Shown in pieces: positions 40,469-49,263 of a stretch of DNA of 64,000 nt. Source of the stretch: Mesorhizobium sp. B2-7-2 (GTDB lineage Bacteria > Pseudomonadota > Alphaproteobacteria > Rhizobiales > Rhizobiaceae). The stretch is from positions 1 to 64,000 of the forward strand of contig NZ_VFTZ01000025.1 of the NCBI RefSeq assembly GCF_006440775.1, read 5' to 3'. The number at the start of each line of letters is the position of its first letter. Position 1 is the first letter of the stretch. Under the pieces are notes generated by a model that searched no databases, had not been told where the DNA came from, and saw only the letters and a list, made by a program, of their open reading frames with translations. Made by a program: the position numbers and the translations under genes.

Positions 40469-41485
40469 ATGAAGAAACTGCTCGTATTGAGTGCATTCGC
40501 GGCGATGCTCGCCTCGGGCACCGCGCTTGCCGACACCAGCGGCAAGAAGATCGCCTTCTCCAACAATTATGCCGGCAATTCCTGGCGCCAGGCGATGCTC
40601 GACAGCTATGCGATCGTCACCAAGAAGGCGGTCGACGACAAGATTGTCGCCGCGGCCGATGTCTTCACCACCGCCGACAAGGAAGTGCCGACCCAGGCCG
40701 CCCAGGTGCAGAACCTGATCCTGCAGGGCTATGACGCCATCGTCATCAACGCGGCCTCGCCCGATGCGCTCAATGGCGCCATCAAACAGGCCTGCGACGC
40801 CGGTATTGTGGTCGTCTCCTTCGACGGCACCGTGACCGAGCCCTGCGCCTATCGCGTCGTCGTCGACTTCAAGGACATGGGCAAGCAGGAAGTCGAGCAG
40901 ATGGCCAAATTCCAGCCCAAGGGCGGCAATCTGCTGGAAATCCGCGGTCTCGCCGGCACCTCGATCGACGATGCCATCCATGCCGGCATCCTCGAAGGCG
41001 TCGCCGCCCATCCGGAGTTCAAGATCGTCGGTTCGGTGACGGGCGACTGGGACCAGACGACGGCGCAGAAGGCGGTGGCGACCATCCTGCCGTCGCTGCC
41101 GGATGTCGTCGGCATCGTCGACCAGGGCGGCGACGGCTATGGTGCCGCCCAAGCCTTCGCCGCGGCCGGCAAGCCGCGTCCGACCATCATCATGGGCAAC
41201 CGGCAGGACGAGCTGAAGTGGTGGAAGGAGCAGAAGGAGAAGGACGGCTACAAGACCTGGTCGGCCTCGATCGCGCCCGGCGTGTCGACGCTGGCCTTCT
41301 GGGTGGCGCAGCAGGTGCTCGACGGACGCAAGGACATTCCGCACGACCTCCTGGTGCCCTATCTCGCTTTCACCCAGGACGATTTCGAGGCCGCGCTGCC
41401 GAAGATCAAGGAAGGCGGCGTCGCCACGCACGAATACACGCAGGAAGACGCCATCGCCGCCATCAAGGCCAACATCAAGCAATAG
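40469..41485 (+). CDS. Sugar ABC transporter substrate-binding protein (CUT2)
   Basis: A 338-residue periplasmic-binding-protein-1 (RbsB-like) receptor. Signal peptide with cleavage after 'ASGTALA', then 'KKIAFSNNYAGNSWRQAMLD', 'QNLILQGYDAIVINAASPDA' and 'VGIVDQGGDGYGAAQAFAAA'. It captures a sugar or polyol in the periplasm; the ligand is not identifiable. ATG 40469 follows GGGAGGAA. First gene of an SBP-ATPase-permease-permease operon. Confidence 0.92.
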   Translation: MKKLLVLSAFAAMLASGTALADTSGKKIAFSNNYAGNSWRQAMLDSYAIVTKKAVDDKIVAAADVFTTADKEVPTQAAQVQNLILQGYDAIVINAASPDALNGAIKQACDAGIVVVSFDGTVTEPCAYRVVVDFKDMGKQEVEQMAKFQPKGGNLLEIRGLAGTSIDDAIHAGILEGVAAHPEFKIVGSVTGDWDQTTAQKAVATILPSLPDVVGIVDQGGDGYGAAQAFAAAGKPRPTIIMGNRQDELKWWKEQKEKDGYKTWSASIAPGVSTLAFWVAQQVLDGRKDIPHDLLVPYLAFTQDDFEAALPKIKEGGVATHEYTQEDAIAAIKANIKQ

Positions 41486-41531
41486 CGGCGGGGCGTTGCT
41501 GCCTGCATCGCCAACCGGGTAAAAGTTGAGG

Positions 41532-42995
41532 ATGCTCCAGGCTATTGCAGACATCGTCAAACTGGACGGCGCCGAAAAGCATTTCGGCGCCGTCCGGGCG
41601 CTTAACGGCGTCGACTTCCATGTCGGCGCCGGCGAATGCGTCGGGCTGGTCGGGCATAACGGCGCCGGCAAGTCGACGCTCATGCATATGGTGGCCGGCA
41701 CGCTGCGGCCGGATGGCGGGCAGATCGCCGTGCGCGGCAATCAGGAAGCAAGCTATTCGGTGGCGCGCGCGCTCGAGCTCGGCATACGCTGCGTCTTCCA
41801 GGAGCTGTCGCTCTGCCCCAATCTCAGCGTCGCCGAGAATACCCGCATCAACCACCCTGCGCTCACCGGTTTCGGCTGGCGGCGCCGGGCCGCCGACCTC
41901 ATCCGCGCCAAGCTGAACGAGATATTTCCGGACCACGGCATCTCGGCGGATGACATCGCCGGCGACCTCTCGATCGGCAGGCGGCAGATGGTCGAGGTGG
42001 CGCGCGCCTTCACGCTGACCCGCGAGCCGCTGCATCTGGTCATCCTCGACGAGCCGACCTCCTCGCTCGACGCGCATACGGCGGGCCAGCTGCTTTCGTT
42101 CGTGCGCCGCTTCGTGGCGGCCGGCGGCAGCTGTATCCTGATCTCGCATGTGCTGGGCGAGGTGCTGCAGAACGCCGACCGCATCGTGGTGATGCGCGAC
42201 GGCAAGGTGGTCGCGGCCGATGCCGCGAGCGCGTTCGACCGCGACAGGCTGGTCGCGGCCATGGGCGGCGCCGAGGGACATCACAAAGCCGCCGCCGAGG
42301 CCCGCAAGACCGAGCCAGGAGCGCTCAGGGTGCGGGCACGCCCGGCCAGGCAGCAGGACGGCAAGGAGCTTGTCGCGCGCGCAGGCGAGATCATCGGTCT
42401 CGCGGGACTTGCCGGCCACGGCCAGACGGATCTTTTGCTGGCGATCTTCTCGGCCGCCTCGCGCGCCAGGGCCGGCATCGAGGTTACGGCGCCGGTGGCG
42501 CTGGTCGCCGGCGACCGCCAGTCGGACGGCATCTTTTCGCAGTGGTCGATCGCGCAGAACATCGGCATCCGCTCGCTGGCGCGGCTGCGCAGCGGTGTGC
42601 TGATCTCGCCGCAGCGCGAGGCCGAGCTTGCCGAGGCCTGGAAGAAGAAGATCGGCATCCGCACGCCCGACATGAACAACAACATCTATTCGCTGTCGGG
42701 GGGCAACCAGCAGAAGGCGCTGTTTGCCCGCGCGCTCGGTTCCGACGCCGAGATCGTGCTGATGGACGATCCGATGCGTGGCGTCGATATCGGCACCAAG
42801 CTGGAAGTCTACGACCTGGTGCGCGAGGAGGCTGCCAAGGGCCGGACCTTCCTCTGGTACACGACCGAGACCGAAGAGCTCGACAATTGCGACCATGTCT
42901 ATGTCTTCAAGAACGGCCGTATCGTCGCCAATCTGCGGCGCGACGAGCTGACGGAGGAAAAGATCATCCAATCCTCGTTCGGCGATGCGGCCTGA
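41532..42995 (+). CDS. Sugar ABC transporter ATP-binding protein (CUT2, RbsA-like)
   Basis: A 487-residue tandem ATPase. The first cassette has Walker A 'GLVGHNGAGKSTLMHMVAG', signature 'DLSIGRRQMVEVARAF' and Walker B 'LHLVILDEPTSSLDAHT'. The second has a degenerate Walker A ('GLAGHGQTDLLLAIFS') but intact 'LSGGNQQKALFARALG' and 'IVLMDDPMRGVDIGT', as usual for RbsA-type proteins, where only one site hydrolyses ATP. ATG 41532 is preferred over a TTG six bases earlier. It overlaps the first permease by up to eleven bases. Confidence 0.93.
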   Translation: MLQAIADIVKLDGAEKHFGAVRALNGVDFHVGAGECVGLVGHNGAGKSTLMHMVAGTLRPDGGQIAVRGNQEASYSVARALELGIRCVFQELSLCPNLSVAENTRINHPALTGFGWRRRAADLIRAKLNEIFPDHGISADDIAGDLSIGRRQMVEVARAFTLTREPLHLVILDEPTSSLDAHTAGQLLSFVRRFVAAGGSCILISHVLGEVLQNADRIVVMRDGKVVAADAASAFDRDRLVAAMGGAEGHHKAAAEARKTEPGALRVRARPARQQDGKELVARAGEIIGLAGLAGHGQTDLLLAIFSAASRARAGIEVTAPVALVAGDRQSDGIFSQWSIAQNIGIRSLARLRSGVLISPQREAELAEAWKKKIGIRTPDMNNNIYSLSGGNQQKALFARALGSDAEIVLMDDPMRGVDIGTKLEVYDLVREEAAKGRTFLWYTTETEELDNCDHVYVFKNGRIVANLRRDELTEEKIIQSSFGDAA

Positions 42996-43974
42996 GATGA
43001 CAGCGATCGCTCCCGGCACCGTTCCGAAAGCTTCGCCGCGCGGCAGCGCCGCCCGGGCGCGCATGCTGCGCGGCCTTTTGCCGGCTTTGTCGCTGGCACT
43101 GGTGCTGATTGCGATTGCCTGGCTCAACCCGCGCGCCATCAGCTATTTCGGCTTCAACCTGATGCTCAACCTGGCGATCCCGATCGCGCTGGCGACGATC
43201 GCGCAGATGTTCGTCATCGCCGGCAACGAGCTCGATCTGTCGATAGGAACGTTCGTTGGATTCGTCGGCTGCGTCACCGCAACCTGGCTGAGGGACGCGC
43301 CGCTCATCGGCATTCTCGTGCTCATCGGCTCGATCGGCGTTTATGCATTGCTCGGCGCGCTGATCCACCTGCGCAATTTGCCTTCGATCGTGGTGACGCT
43401 CGGCATGAGCTTCGTCTGGCAGGGGCTTGCGATCCTGGTCCTGCCCAAGCCCGGCGGCAAGGCGCCGGACTGGCTGCTGTCGATCATGTCCTTCAAGCCG
43501 CCTTACGTCCCGTTCCCGATCCTTGCCGCGCTGCTGATTGCCGCCGTCGTGCATTTCGGCCTGATGCGCACGTCCTACGGCGTCATCCTGCGCGGCTCAG
43601 GCGGGAACGCCGCGGCACTGCGGCGCGCCGGCTGGTCGCTGCTCAAGACCAAGATCGTGCTGTTCGCGCTGACCGGCCTGTTCGGCGTGCTCTCCGGCAT
43701 GGCGCTGATCGGCATCACCACGTCGGCCGACGCCAATATCGGCAATGGCTATACGCTGCTTTCGATCGCCGGCGTCATTCTCGGCGGCGGCGAGTTCGTC
43801 GGCGGCAGGGTGTCGCCGATCGGCGCCGTCCTCGGCGCGCTGACGCTGGCCTTGGCCGCCTCGCCGCTCTTGACCTTCATGCACATCCCGCCCGACTGGC
43901 AGGTGGCCGCCAACGGCGCGATCCTGATCATCGTGCTGGCGGCGCGGGTGCTGATCAGCCGCAGGGAGCGGTGA
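42985..43974 (+). CDS. CUT2 sugar ABC transporter permease 1 (RbsC-like)
   Basis: A 329-residue inner-membrane permease with eight to ten segments. The RbsC/AraH signature is seen in 'FVIAGNELDLSIGTFVGFVG' and 'SIAGVILGGGEFVGGRVSPI'. The start is ATG 42985 or the more modest ATG 42997 two bases after the ATPase stop; neither has a strong ribosome site, suggesting coupling. It forms the membrane channel together with the next permease. Confidence 0.92.
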   Translation: MRPEMTAIAPGTVPKASPRGSAARARMLRGLLPALSLALVLIAIAWLNPRAISYFGFNLMLNLAIPIALATIAQMFVIAGNELDLSIGTFVGFVGCVTATWLRDAPLIGILVLIGSIGVYALLGALIHLRNLPSIVVTLGMSFVWQGLAILVLPKPGGKAPDWLLSIMSFKPPYVPFPILAALLIAAVVHFGLMRTSYGVILRGSGGNAAALRRAGWSLLKTKIVLFALTGLFGVLSGMALIGITTSADANIGNGYTLLSIAGVILGGGEFVGGRVSPIGAVLGALTLALAASPLLTFMHIPPDWQVAANGAILIIVLAARVLISRRER

Positions 43975-43977
43975 GCG

Positions 43978-44925
43978 ATGACCTCAGTGCGGACGCTGCT
44001 TGAAAAACCCTGGATCTGGTCGTTCGTCGGCGCTCTGGTCGTCTGGCTGGCGACGATTGCCTTCACCGGCGGCTATGGCGCCGGCGGCATGGTCACGGCA
44101 GCGCTTTCGCTCGCCGTCTTCACCGTCATCGTCGGCGTCGGCCAGATGTTCGTCATTACGCTGGGGCCCGGCAATGTCGACCTGTCGCTGCCGGCCAATA
44201 TCGGGCTGGCAAGCGCGGTCGCCATGAAGGTGATGGGCGGCAGCGATGCCATGATCGTCGTCGGTCTGCTTGCCGCACTTGCCTGCGGCGCCGCGATCGG
44301 CGCGATCAACTATCTGCTGATCTGGGCGCTGCGCATCCCGCCGATCATCGCGACGTTGTCGGCGAGCTTCATCATCCAGTCGGTCGACATCAGCTATGGC
44401 CGCGGCCTGCAGATCAAGCCGCCGCCGGGCTTCGCCGACTTCACCAACTGGCAGGTGCTGGGCATTCCGGTGCTGGCGATGCTGACGGTGGTCTTCACTA
44501 TCGGCGCCGCGCTGGCGCTGCAGCGCATGATCTACGGCCGCTCGGTGCTGGCGATCGGCCAGAACATCCGCGCCGCATGGCTGGCCGGCGTCCATGTCGG
44601 CCGCATCCGCTTCCTCACCTACACGCTGTGCGGCGCGCTCGGCGGCATCGACGGGGCGCTGCTTGCCGGCTATTTCCGCGGCGCCAATGTCGATATCGGC
44701 AACGAATATCTGCTCGCCTCGATCGCGGTCGTGGTCATCGGCGGCACCTCGGTCGCCGGCGGCAAGGCCAATGTGCCGGGCGTCTGGGGCGCCGGCCTGT
44801 TCCTGGTGCTCCTGCTCACCATGCTCAACACGTTCGGCGTCAGCGCCGGCGTGCGGCTGGTGCTGACGGGGCTGATCATCGTCGGGGTGATCACGGCGGC
44901 CGGCGGCGAGAAGGCCGTTCGGTAG
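43978..44925 (+). CDS. CUT2 sugar ABC transporter permease 2 (RbsC-like)
   Basis: A 315-residue permease, starting three bases after the stop of the first. 'VIVGVGQMFVITLGPGNVDL' and 'LLASIAVVVIGGTSVAGGKA' match the RbsC signature, with about nine membrane segments. Two different permease genes rather than one point to a heterodimeric channel. The gene ends three bases before the convergent ppa stop. Confidence 0.92.
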   Translation: MTSVRTLLEKPWIWSFVGALVVWLATIAFTGGYGAGGMVTAALSLAVFTVIVGVGQMFVITLGPGNVDLSLPANIGLASAVAMKVMGGSDAMIVVGLLAALACGAAIGAINYLLIWALRIPPIIATLSASFIIQSVDISYGRGLQIKPPPGFADFTNWQVLGIPVLAMLTVVFTIGAALALQRMIYGRSVLAIGQNIRAAWLAGVHVGRIRFLTYTLCGALGGIDGALLAGYFRGANVDIGNEYLLASIAVVVIGGTSVAGGKANVPGVWGAGLFLVLLLTMLNTFGVSAGVRLVLTGLIIVGVITAAGGEKAVR

Positions 44926-44928
44926 CCT

Positions 44929-45462
44929 TTACTTGGCTGCCTTGGCCCGGGCGATCGCGTCGACGATCATCTTCTTGGCATATTTGGAATCGTGCCAGCC
45001 CTCGATCTTGACCCATTTGCCGGGCTCGAGATCCTTGTAGTGCTCGAAGAAGTGCTGCACCTGCTGGCGCGTGATCTCGGGCAGATGCGTGTATTCGGTG
45101 ACGTTCTCGTAACGCAGCGTCAGCTTGGGCGAGGGGACGGCGATCACCTTCTCGTCTTGGCCGGCATTGTCTTCCATGATCAAGACGCCGATCGGCCGCA
45201 CGTTGATGACGCAGCCCGGCACCAGCGCGCGGGTGTTGCAGACCAGGACGTCGATCGGGTCGCCGTCGCCCGACAGCGTGTGCGGCACGAAGCCGTAATT
45301 GCCGGGATAGCGCATCGAGGTGTGCAGGAAGCGGTCGACGAACAGGGTGCCGGCCTCCTTGTCCATTTCGTATTTGATCGGCTCGCCGCCGATCGGCACC
45401 TCGATGATGACGTTGACGTCCTCAGGCGGGTTCTTTCCGGTGGGCACGGCTTCGATACGCAT
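44929..45462 (-). CDS. ppa: Inorganic pyrophosphatase
   Basis: A 177-residue family I soluble pyrophosphatase, essential for driving biosynthesis. 'YEMDKEAGTLFVDRFL' and 'MRYPGNYGFVPHTLSGDGDP' are intact; 'GDGDPIDVLV' is the metal-binding signature with three Asp residues. 'FFEHYKDLEPGKWVKIEGW' closes the active site. Single gene of normal length. A long family B repeat lies upstream of it. Confidence 0.97.
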   Translation of the reverse strand: MRIEAVPTGKNPPEDVNVIIEVPIGGEPIKYEMDKEAGTLFVDRFLHTSMRYPGNYGFVPHTLSGDGDPIDVLVCNTRALVPGCVINVRPIGVLIMEDNAGQDEKVIAVPSPKLTLRYENVTEYTHLPEITRQQVQHFFEHYKDLEPGKWVKIEGWHDSKYAKKMIVDAIARAKAAK

Positions 45463-45583
45463 GGCAAAATCCCTCTCTCGATTGCAAGACCGATAGCGGG
45501 CGAAACGTCATGGTGCAATGCGCCGAATGGCACTGAACGCTGATGGAAGCGCACAGTTTGTGATGGCGTGTAACTTAGGATGT

Positions 45584-45777
45584 GTCGAGATTCAGGTGAT
45601 GCCGGCCTGCGAACGACGGCTTCCTGCGCTTCCGGTGCTCACGTACTTTAGTACGCTCCGCTCCGGCCTTCGCCGGCCGAAGCCCTCATAAGTGTCTCCG
45701 CTCTATAAAGGCTACGGCCGGCGTAGGCCGGTTCTCGGAAGCCGTCGTTCTCGACTCGGCCTGACCTGAATCTCGAC
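45584..45777. repeat. Family B palindromic repeat, long form (B4)
   Basis: 194 bp, nearly identical to B1: ends 'TCGAGATTCAGGTGATGCCG' and 'CTCGGCCTGACCTGAATCTC', with the internal 64-bp module 'CCTTCGCCGGCCGAAG'...'GGCCGGCGTAGGCC'. Lies between ppa and the GNAT gene, about 120 bases upstream of the ppa start. Confidence 0.85.
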
Positions 45778-45792
45778 ATATCCTGGACGACG

Positions 45793-46302
45793 TCAGTCAT
45801 TCCAGACGAAAGCCACTTTCTTGAGCGCCTTCTGCTCGAAGACCTCGACGCCTTCGGCGATATCGCGGCCGCCATTGCCGGCGTAGAAGGCCAGGGCGTT
45901 GTGATTGTCCTCCAGCGCCCAGACCACCAGGCCGCGCAGGCCGTGGTCGGCGAGCCGGGCCTTGGCCGCCTTGAACAGCCGGCTGCCGAGCCCGAGGCCC
46001 TGATATTCCGGACGCAGATAGAGCTCGTAGATCTCGCCCTGCTGGCGGAGCTCGCGAGCACGGTTCTTGCCGATCGTGGCATAGCCGGCGACCGTTCCGC
46101 CGATCTCGACGACCAGCACGGTGGCGGCGCGGCGAATCGCGTTGGCCCACCAGTCGACGCCGCGGCGGTTGATCATCGAGGTCAACGTGCGGTGCGGGAT
46201 GATGCCGGAATAGGCGCCGCGCCAGGCCTGCTGGTGCACCTCGGCGATGGCGCTCGCGTCGCGCGGCTCTGCCTTCCGGATGTCGATCGTCAGCGTGTTC
46301 AT
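45793..46302 (-). CDS. GNAT family N-acetyltransferase
   Basis: A 169-residue acetyltransferase. 'IDIRKAEPRDASAIAEVHQQ' and 'AWRGAYSGIIPHRTL' are typical N-terminal GNAT elements; the acetyl-CoA loop is in 'YLRPEYQGLGLGSRLFKAAK' (Q-x-x-G-x-G/A), and 'NHNALAFYAGNGG' follows. It resembles GNATs acting on small molecules or protein N-termini; substrate unknown. Single gene. Confidence 0.9.
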   Translation of the reverse strand: MNTLTIDIRKAEPRDASAIAEVHQQAWRGAYSGIIPHRTLTSMINRRGVDWWANAIRRAATVLVVEIGGTVAGYATIGKNRARELRQQGEIYELYLRPEYQGLGLGSRLFKAAKARLADHGLRGLVVWALEDNHNALAFYAGNGGRDIAEGVEVFEQKALKKVAFVWND

Positions 46303-46395
46303 GATTGGTTAACCATAAACCCGCATCGCCGGATTGCAAAGAGTCCGCCAACACACCTCCTCGCTTTCGCACAGGCGAAAGATGGGCGCGCCGAC

Positions 46396-46456
46396 GAGGC
46401 GCCTAGAGCCGGATGTCGCCCGAAAACCACCTCACACTTTTCGGCATCATGCTCTA
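46396..46456. repeat. Family E-like repeat
   Basis: Ends 'CTAGAGCCGGATGTCGCCCG' and 'CACTTTTCGGCATCATGCTC' with CGAAAA / TTTTCG inner arms. Similar in layout to E1 and E2 but not the same sequence, so placement in that family is tentative. Confidence 0.5.
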
Positions 46457-46553
46457 GTTCCCCGACACAGGGATTTTGAAAGGTTGCGGGTTTGTCTTGG
46501 CGTAAGATTTTCCACTCATTTCCGTGTAATCAGCGCAAACGTCGCCCCAACGT

Positions 46554-46734
46554 CGTCATTCTATGGCGGAGCAAGGAGCGAAGCGACGCGCGCAGACCAT
46601 AGAATCCATGCCGCGACTTGGAAGCGCCGCCACGGTGCAGAATTTTACTCCGTTGCACCCCTTGGCGAAGGTAATGGCATGGATTCCAGGGTCTTCGCGA
46701 TGGAGCTTCGCTCCTGCTCCGCCCTGGAATGACG
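46554..46734. repeat. Family C palindromic repeat, copy C2
   Basis: Ends 'GTCATTCTATGGCGGAGC' and 'GCTCCGCCCTGGAATGAC', inner 'GAGCGAAGCGACGCG' and 'CGATGGAGCTTCGCTCC'. Middle 'GGTGCAGAATTTTACTCCG' matches C3 ('GGTGCAGAATTCTGCTCCG'). Confidence 0.8.
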
Positions 46735-46837
46735 ATCGCGATGGGCGTTTCGGCCAATCTCCAACGCGTGCCACCTGCCAACGCAAAACAGAGTTGACCG
46801 AAGCCGACCGGTCAAAATCCTTGTGCAGTGCCACCAG

Positions 46838-47476
46838 TCAGATTTCGACGAGATGATCGTCGAGCTCGTTGGTGTCGTCTTCGGTGACCGGGAAATGCTC
46901 GGCGAGCACCGCGCCCACCGTGCCGATAGCCTTCACGAAACCGTCGGCCAGCCGGTCGTCGCCGGCATGTTTGGTCAGGTCGCCCACCACGCCGTCCCAG
47001 ACATGCTGGCCGACCTTGGCGTCGATGCCGGAGTCGGCGACGACCTCGGCATAGCGCTCGGCAACGGAGACGAAGATGAGCACGCCGGTGCGCGCGCTCG
47101 TGCGGTGGACGTTGCGGGCCAGGAACTGCTTCATCGCATTGGCGTGCGCCGCCTGATAGCGCAGCCTTCTCGGCACGAAATGAATGCGCAAGGTAGGCAG
47201 GAACCAGAGCAGGGCGAGCACCGAGGCCAGCGCCAGCGCTTGCGCCAGCACGAAATGCGGCAGCCGGATGGACAGCCACCAGGCTTCCAGCCCATAGGCG
47301 ACGGCGAGGCTGGCGACGAACACGCCGATCGTCGTCGTGAACGCGGCCGGAAAGAAGTAGCCGTCGCTGGCCCGAGCGACGACGCAGTAGATCTCGCCGT
47401 CGGTCTTCAACTCGGCGGTGCGGATCGCCTCGGCGATGCGGTCATGGTCCTCGGCGCTGATCGGTCGCGTTGCCAT
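46838..47476 (-). CDS. TPM domain-containing membrane protein
   Basis: A 212-residue protein with a split TPM domain: 'RIAEAIRTAELKTDGEIYCV' at the N-terminus, two membrane segments at about residues 43-62 and 73-95, then 'TGVLIFVSVAERYAEVVADS' and 'HVWDGVVGDLTKHAGDDRLA'. TPM domains occur in membrane proteins of uncertain function (phosphatase activity in the plant founder member). It follows the secreted TPM protein gene by six bases, and both follow lemA: a widespread trio. Confidence 0.88.
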   Translation of the reverse strand: MATRPISAEDHDRIAEAIRTAELKTDGEIYCVVARASDGYFFPAAFTTTIGVFVASLAVAYGLEAWWLSIRLPHFVLAQALALASVLALLWFLPTLRIHFVPRRLRYQAAHANAMKQFLARNVHRTSARTGVLIFVSVAERYAEVVADSGIDAKVGQHVWDGVVGDLTKHAGDDRLADGFVKAIGTVGAVLAEHFPVTEDDTNELDDHLVEI

Positions 47477-47482
47477 GATGCC

Positions 47483-48268
47483 TCACCAGCTTCCCGAGGA
47501 GCCGCCGCCGCCCGACGAGCCGCCGCCGCCTGAAAATCCGCCACCGCCGCCTCCCGAGGACCAGCCACTGCCGCCGGACGACCAGCCGCCCGAGGAAGAG
47601 CGCCGGTTCTGATTGAAGGTCATGCCGAGCCAGCGATAGCGGCCGGGCCCGATCTTCTGGCCGAAGATCGGCGGCAGCACCGTCATCGCGATGCCGCTGA
47701 AGAAGATAAGCGCCCAGATGGCGATGAAGATGGCGAAGAACAGGTCGTCGGAGTTGAACGGCGCCTGCTCGTTGCGCTTGCCGCGCGCTTCCAGCTCCTC
47801 CGGATTGCCCTCCAGGACCATGATCATGTCGTCGACGGCCTTGGTGATGCCGCCGGAGAAATCGCCGGCGCGGAAGGCCGGCACCATGTCGTTCTCGATG
47901 ATCAGCTTGGTGTGCAGGTCGGTCAGCGTGCCTTCCAGGCCGTAGCCGACCTCGATGCGCATCTTGCGGTCGTTGGGCGCCACCAAGAGCAGCACGCCGT
48001 TGTTTTCCTTGGCCTGGCCGAGCTTCCAGAAGCGGAACAGCCGGTTGGCATAAGGTTCGATCTCCTCGCCGCCAAGGCTGGTAACGGTGGCGACGACGAT
48101 CTGGTCCGAGCCCTTGGTTTCGAAGTCCGCGAGCTTTTGCGTCAGCGCCGCGCGCGTGCCGGCATCGATGATGCCGGCATTGTCGACGACACGGCCGGTA
48201 AGCGCGGGAAGGTCGGCGGCGAGGGCGGCGAGGGGGAGGAGGAAGAGGGCGGCAAGAAGGACAAGCAA
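47483..48268 (-). CDS. TPM domain-containing secreted protein, YgcG-like
   Basis: About 261 residues if started at TTG 48268. A hydrophobic signal segment ('LLVLLAALFLLPLAALAA') leads to the TPM domain ('ALTGRVVDNAGIIDAGTR', 'LLLVAPNDRKMRIEVGYGLE'), a membrane segment ('AIWALIFFSGIAMTVL') and a C-terminus of Gly, Ser and Trp only, typical of YgcG proteins. The start is unsure: no ATG or clear ribosome site precedes the signal segment, because a family A repeat begins some 20 bases upstream. The frame remains open through the repeat to 48460. Confidence 0.82.
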   Translation of the reverse strand: MLVLLAALFLLPLAALAADLPALTGRVVDNAGIIDAGTRAALTQKLADFETKGSDQIVVATVTSLGGEEIEPYANRLFRFWKLGQAKENNGVLLLVAPNDRKMRIEVGYGLEGTLTDLHTKLIIENDMVPAFRAGDFSGGITKAVDDMIMVLEGNPEELEARGKRNEQAPFNSDDLFFAIFIAIWALIFFSGIAMTVLPPIFGQKIGPGRYRWLGMTFNQNRRSSSGGWSSGGSGWSSGGGGGGFSGGGGSSGGGGSSGSW

Positions 48269-48289
48269 TGAGAGGTAGGCGTTCTGTCG

Positions 48290-48447
48290 CCCCCCTCTCT
48301 GTCCTGCCGGACATCTCCCCCTCAAGGGGGGAGATTGGATGTCACGCCGGCCTTCGCTAATCTTCAGCATCGAAGGGAGGGCGAGGTTGCCGAAACTGCC
48401 AATCTCCCCCCTTGAGGGGGAGATGTCCGGTAGGACAGAGAGGGGGG
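48290..48447. repeat. Family A palindromic intergenic repeat, copy A3
   Basis: 158 bp with 'CCCCCCTCTCTGTCCTGCCG' and 'GTAGGACAGAGAGGGGGG' ends and CTCCCCCTCAAGGGGGGAG inner hairpins in each arm; nearly identical to A2. It lies between lemA and the secreted TPM gene and adjoins the coding start of the latter. Confidence 0.85.
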
Positions 48448-48488
48448 TGACGGAACTCAAGGCTGGCTCGATAAGCTAAGACGCCGGC

Positions 48489-49133
48489 TCACCCGCCCTG
48501 CTTCGTGCTCGTGCCGAAATCGACCTTCGGCACCTGCATCTTGTCTTCCTCGACGGTGAAGTTCGCAAACGGCTCGTTGCCGCGGAACCAGAAGGTCGCC
48601 CACAGCACCGAGGGGAAGGTCCTCAGCGTCAGATTATAGTCCCTGACCGCCTGGATATAGTCGCGCCGCGCCACCGCGATGCGGTTCTCGGTGCCTTCGA
48701 GCTGCGCCTGCAACGCGAGAAAATTCTGGTTCGCCTTGAGGTCGGGATAGGCTTCCGACACCGCGATCAGCCGCGACAGCGCGCTGGTCAGCCCGGCCTG
48801 CGCATCCTGGAACTTCTTCAGCGCCTCGGGGTCTTTCAGCGTCTCCGGCGTCACCGTGATCTGCGTTGCCTTGGCGCGCGCCTGGACGACCGCGTCGAGC
48901 GTATCTTTTTCATGCGAGGCATAGCCCTTCACCGTCTCGACCAGGTTCGGGATCAGGTCGGAACGGCGCTGATATTGGTTGAGCACCTCGCTCCAGGCCG
49001 CATGCGCGTTCTCTTCCGCCGTCGGAATGGTGTTGTAACCGCAGCCGGCAAGCAGCGGCAGCACGAAAACCATCATCAGGAAGGCGGCAAGGCTGCGGAA
49101 GGGGGAGGCTAGTGAGAGGCGCTCGGCAATCAT
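48489..49133 (-). CDS. lemA: LemA family lipoprotein
   Basis: A 214-residue LemA protein. A signal peptide ending in the lipobox 'LLAGC' (Cys about residue 31) suggests a membrane-anchored lipoprotein; LemA motifs are 'EVLNQYQRRSDLIPNLVETV', then 'KGYASHEKDTLDAVVQARA', and 'YPDLKANQNFLALQAQLEGT'. ATG 49133 follows GAGGGA. LemA is widespread and its function is uncertain; here it leads the lemA-TPM-TPM operon, with a family A repeat between lemA and the first TPM gene. Confidence 0.92.
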   Translation of the reverse strand: MIAERLSLASPFRSLAAFLMMVFVLPLLAGCGYNTIPTAEENAHAAWSEVLNQYQRRSDLIPNLVETVKGYASHEKDTLDAVVQARAKATQITVTPETLKDPEALKKFQDAQAGLTSALSRLIAVSEAYPDLKANQNFLALQAQLEGTENRIAVARRDYIQAVRDYNLTLRTFPSVLWATFWFRGNEPFANFTVEEDKMQVPKVDFGTSTKQGG

Positions 49134-49263
49134 GATTGGTCCCTCGACAGAAGTTGCACGCGAAGCATTACCACAATCCACGCGCAAGGAAATGTCCGGC
49201 TGACGACGCCGATTCCAGCTCTGGCGCGAGCCCCTGTGAATGGTCGAGCCAACAGGTTTCCAT

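Larger units (their letters stand above)
46303..46837. other. Intergenic region with repeats, no gene
   Basis: About 535 bases without a convincing gene. It holds an E-like palindromic element around 46396-46456 ('CTAGAGCCGGATGTCGCCCG' ... 'ACTTTTCGGCATCATGCTCT') and the family C copy at 46554-46734. The other stretches show nothing recognisable. Confidence 0.6.

Noticed and set aside
41475..43139. Long minus-strand ORF opposite the RbsA-like gene
   Set aside because: Antisense shadow of an ATPase with intact motifs.
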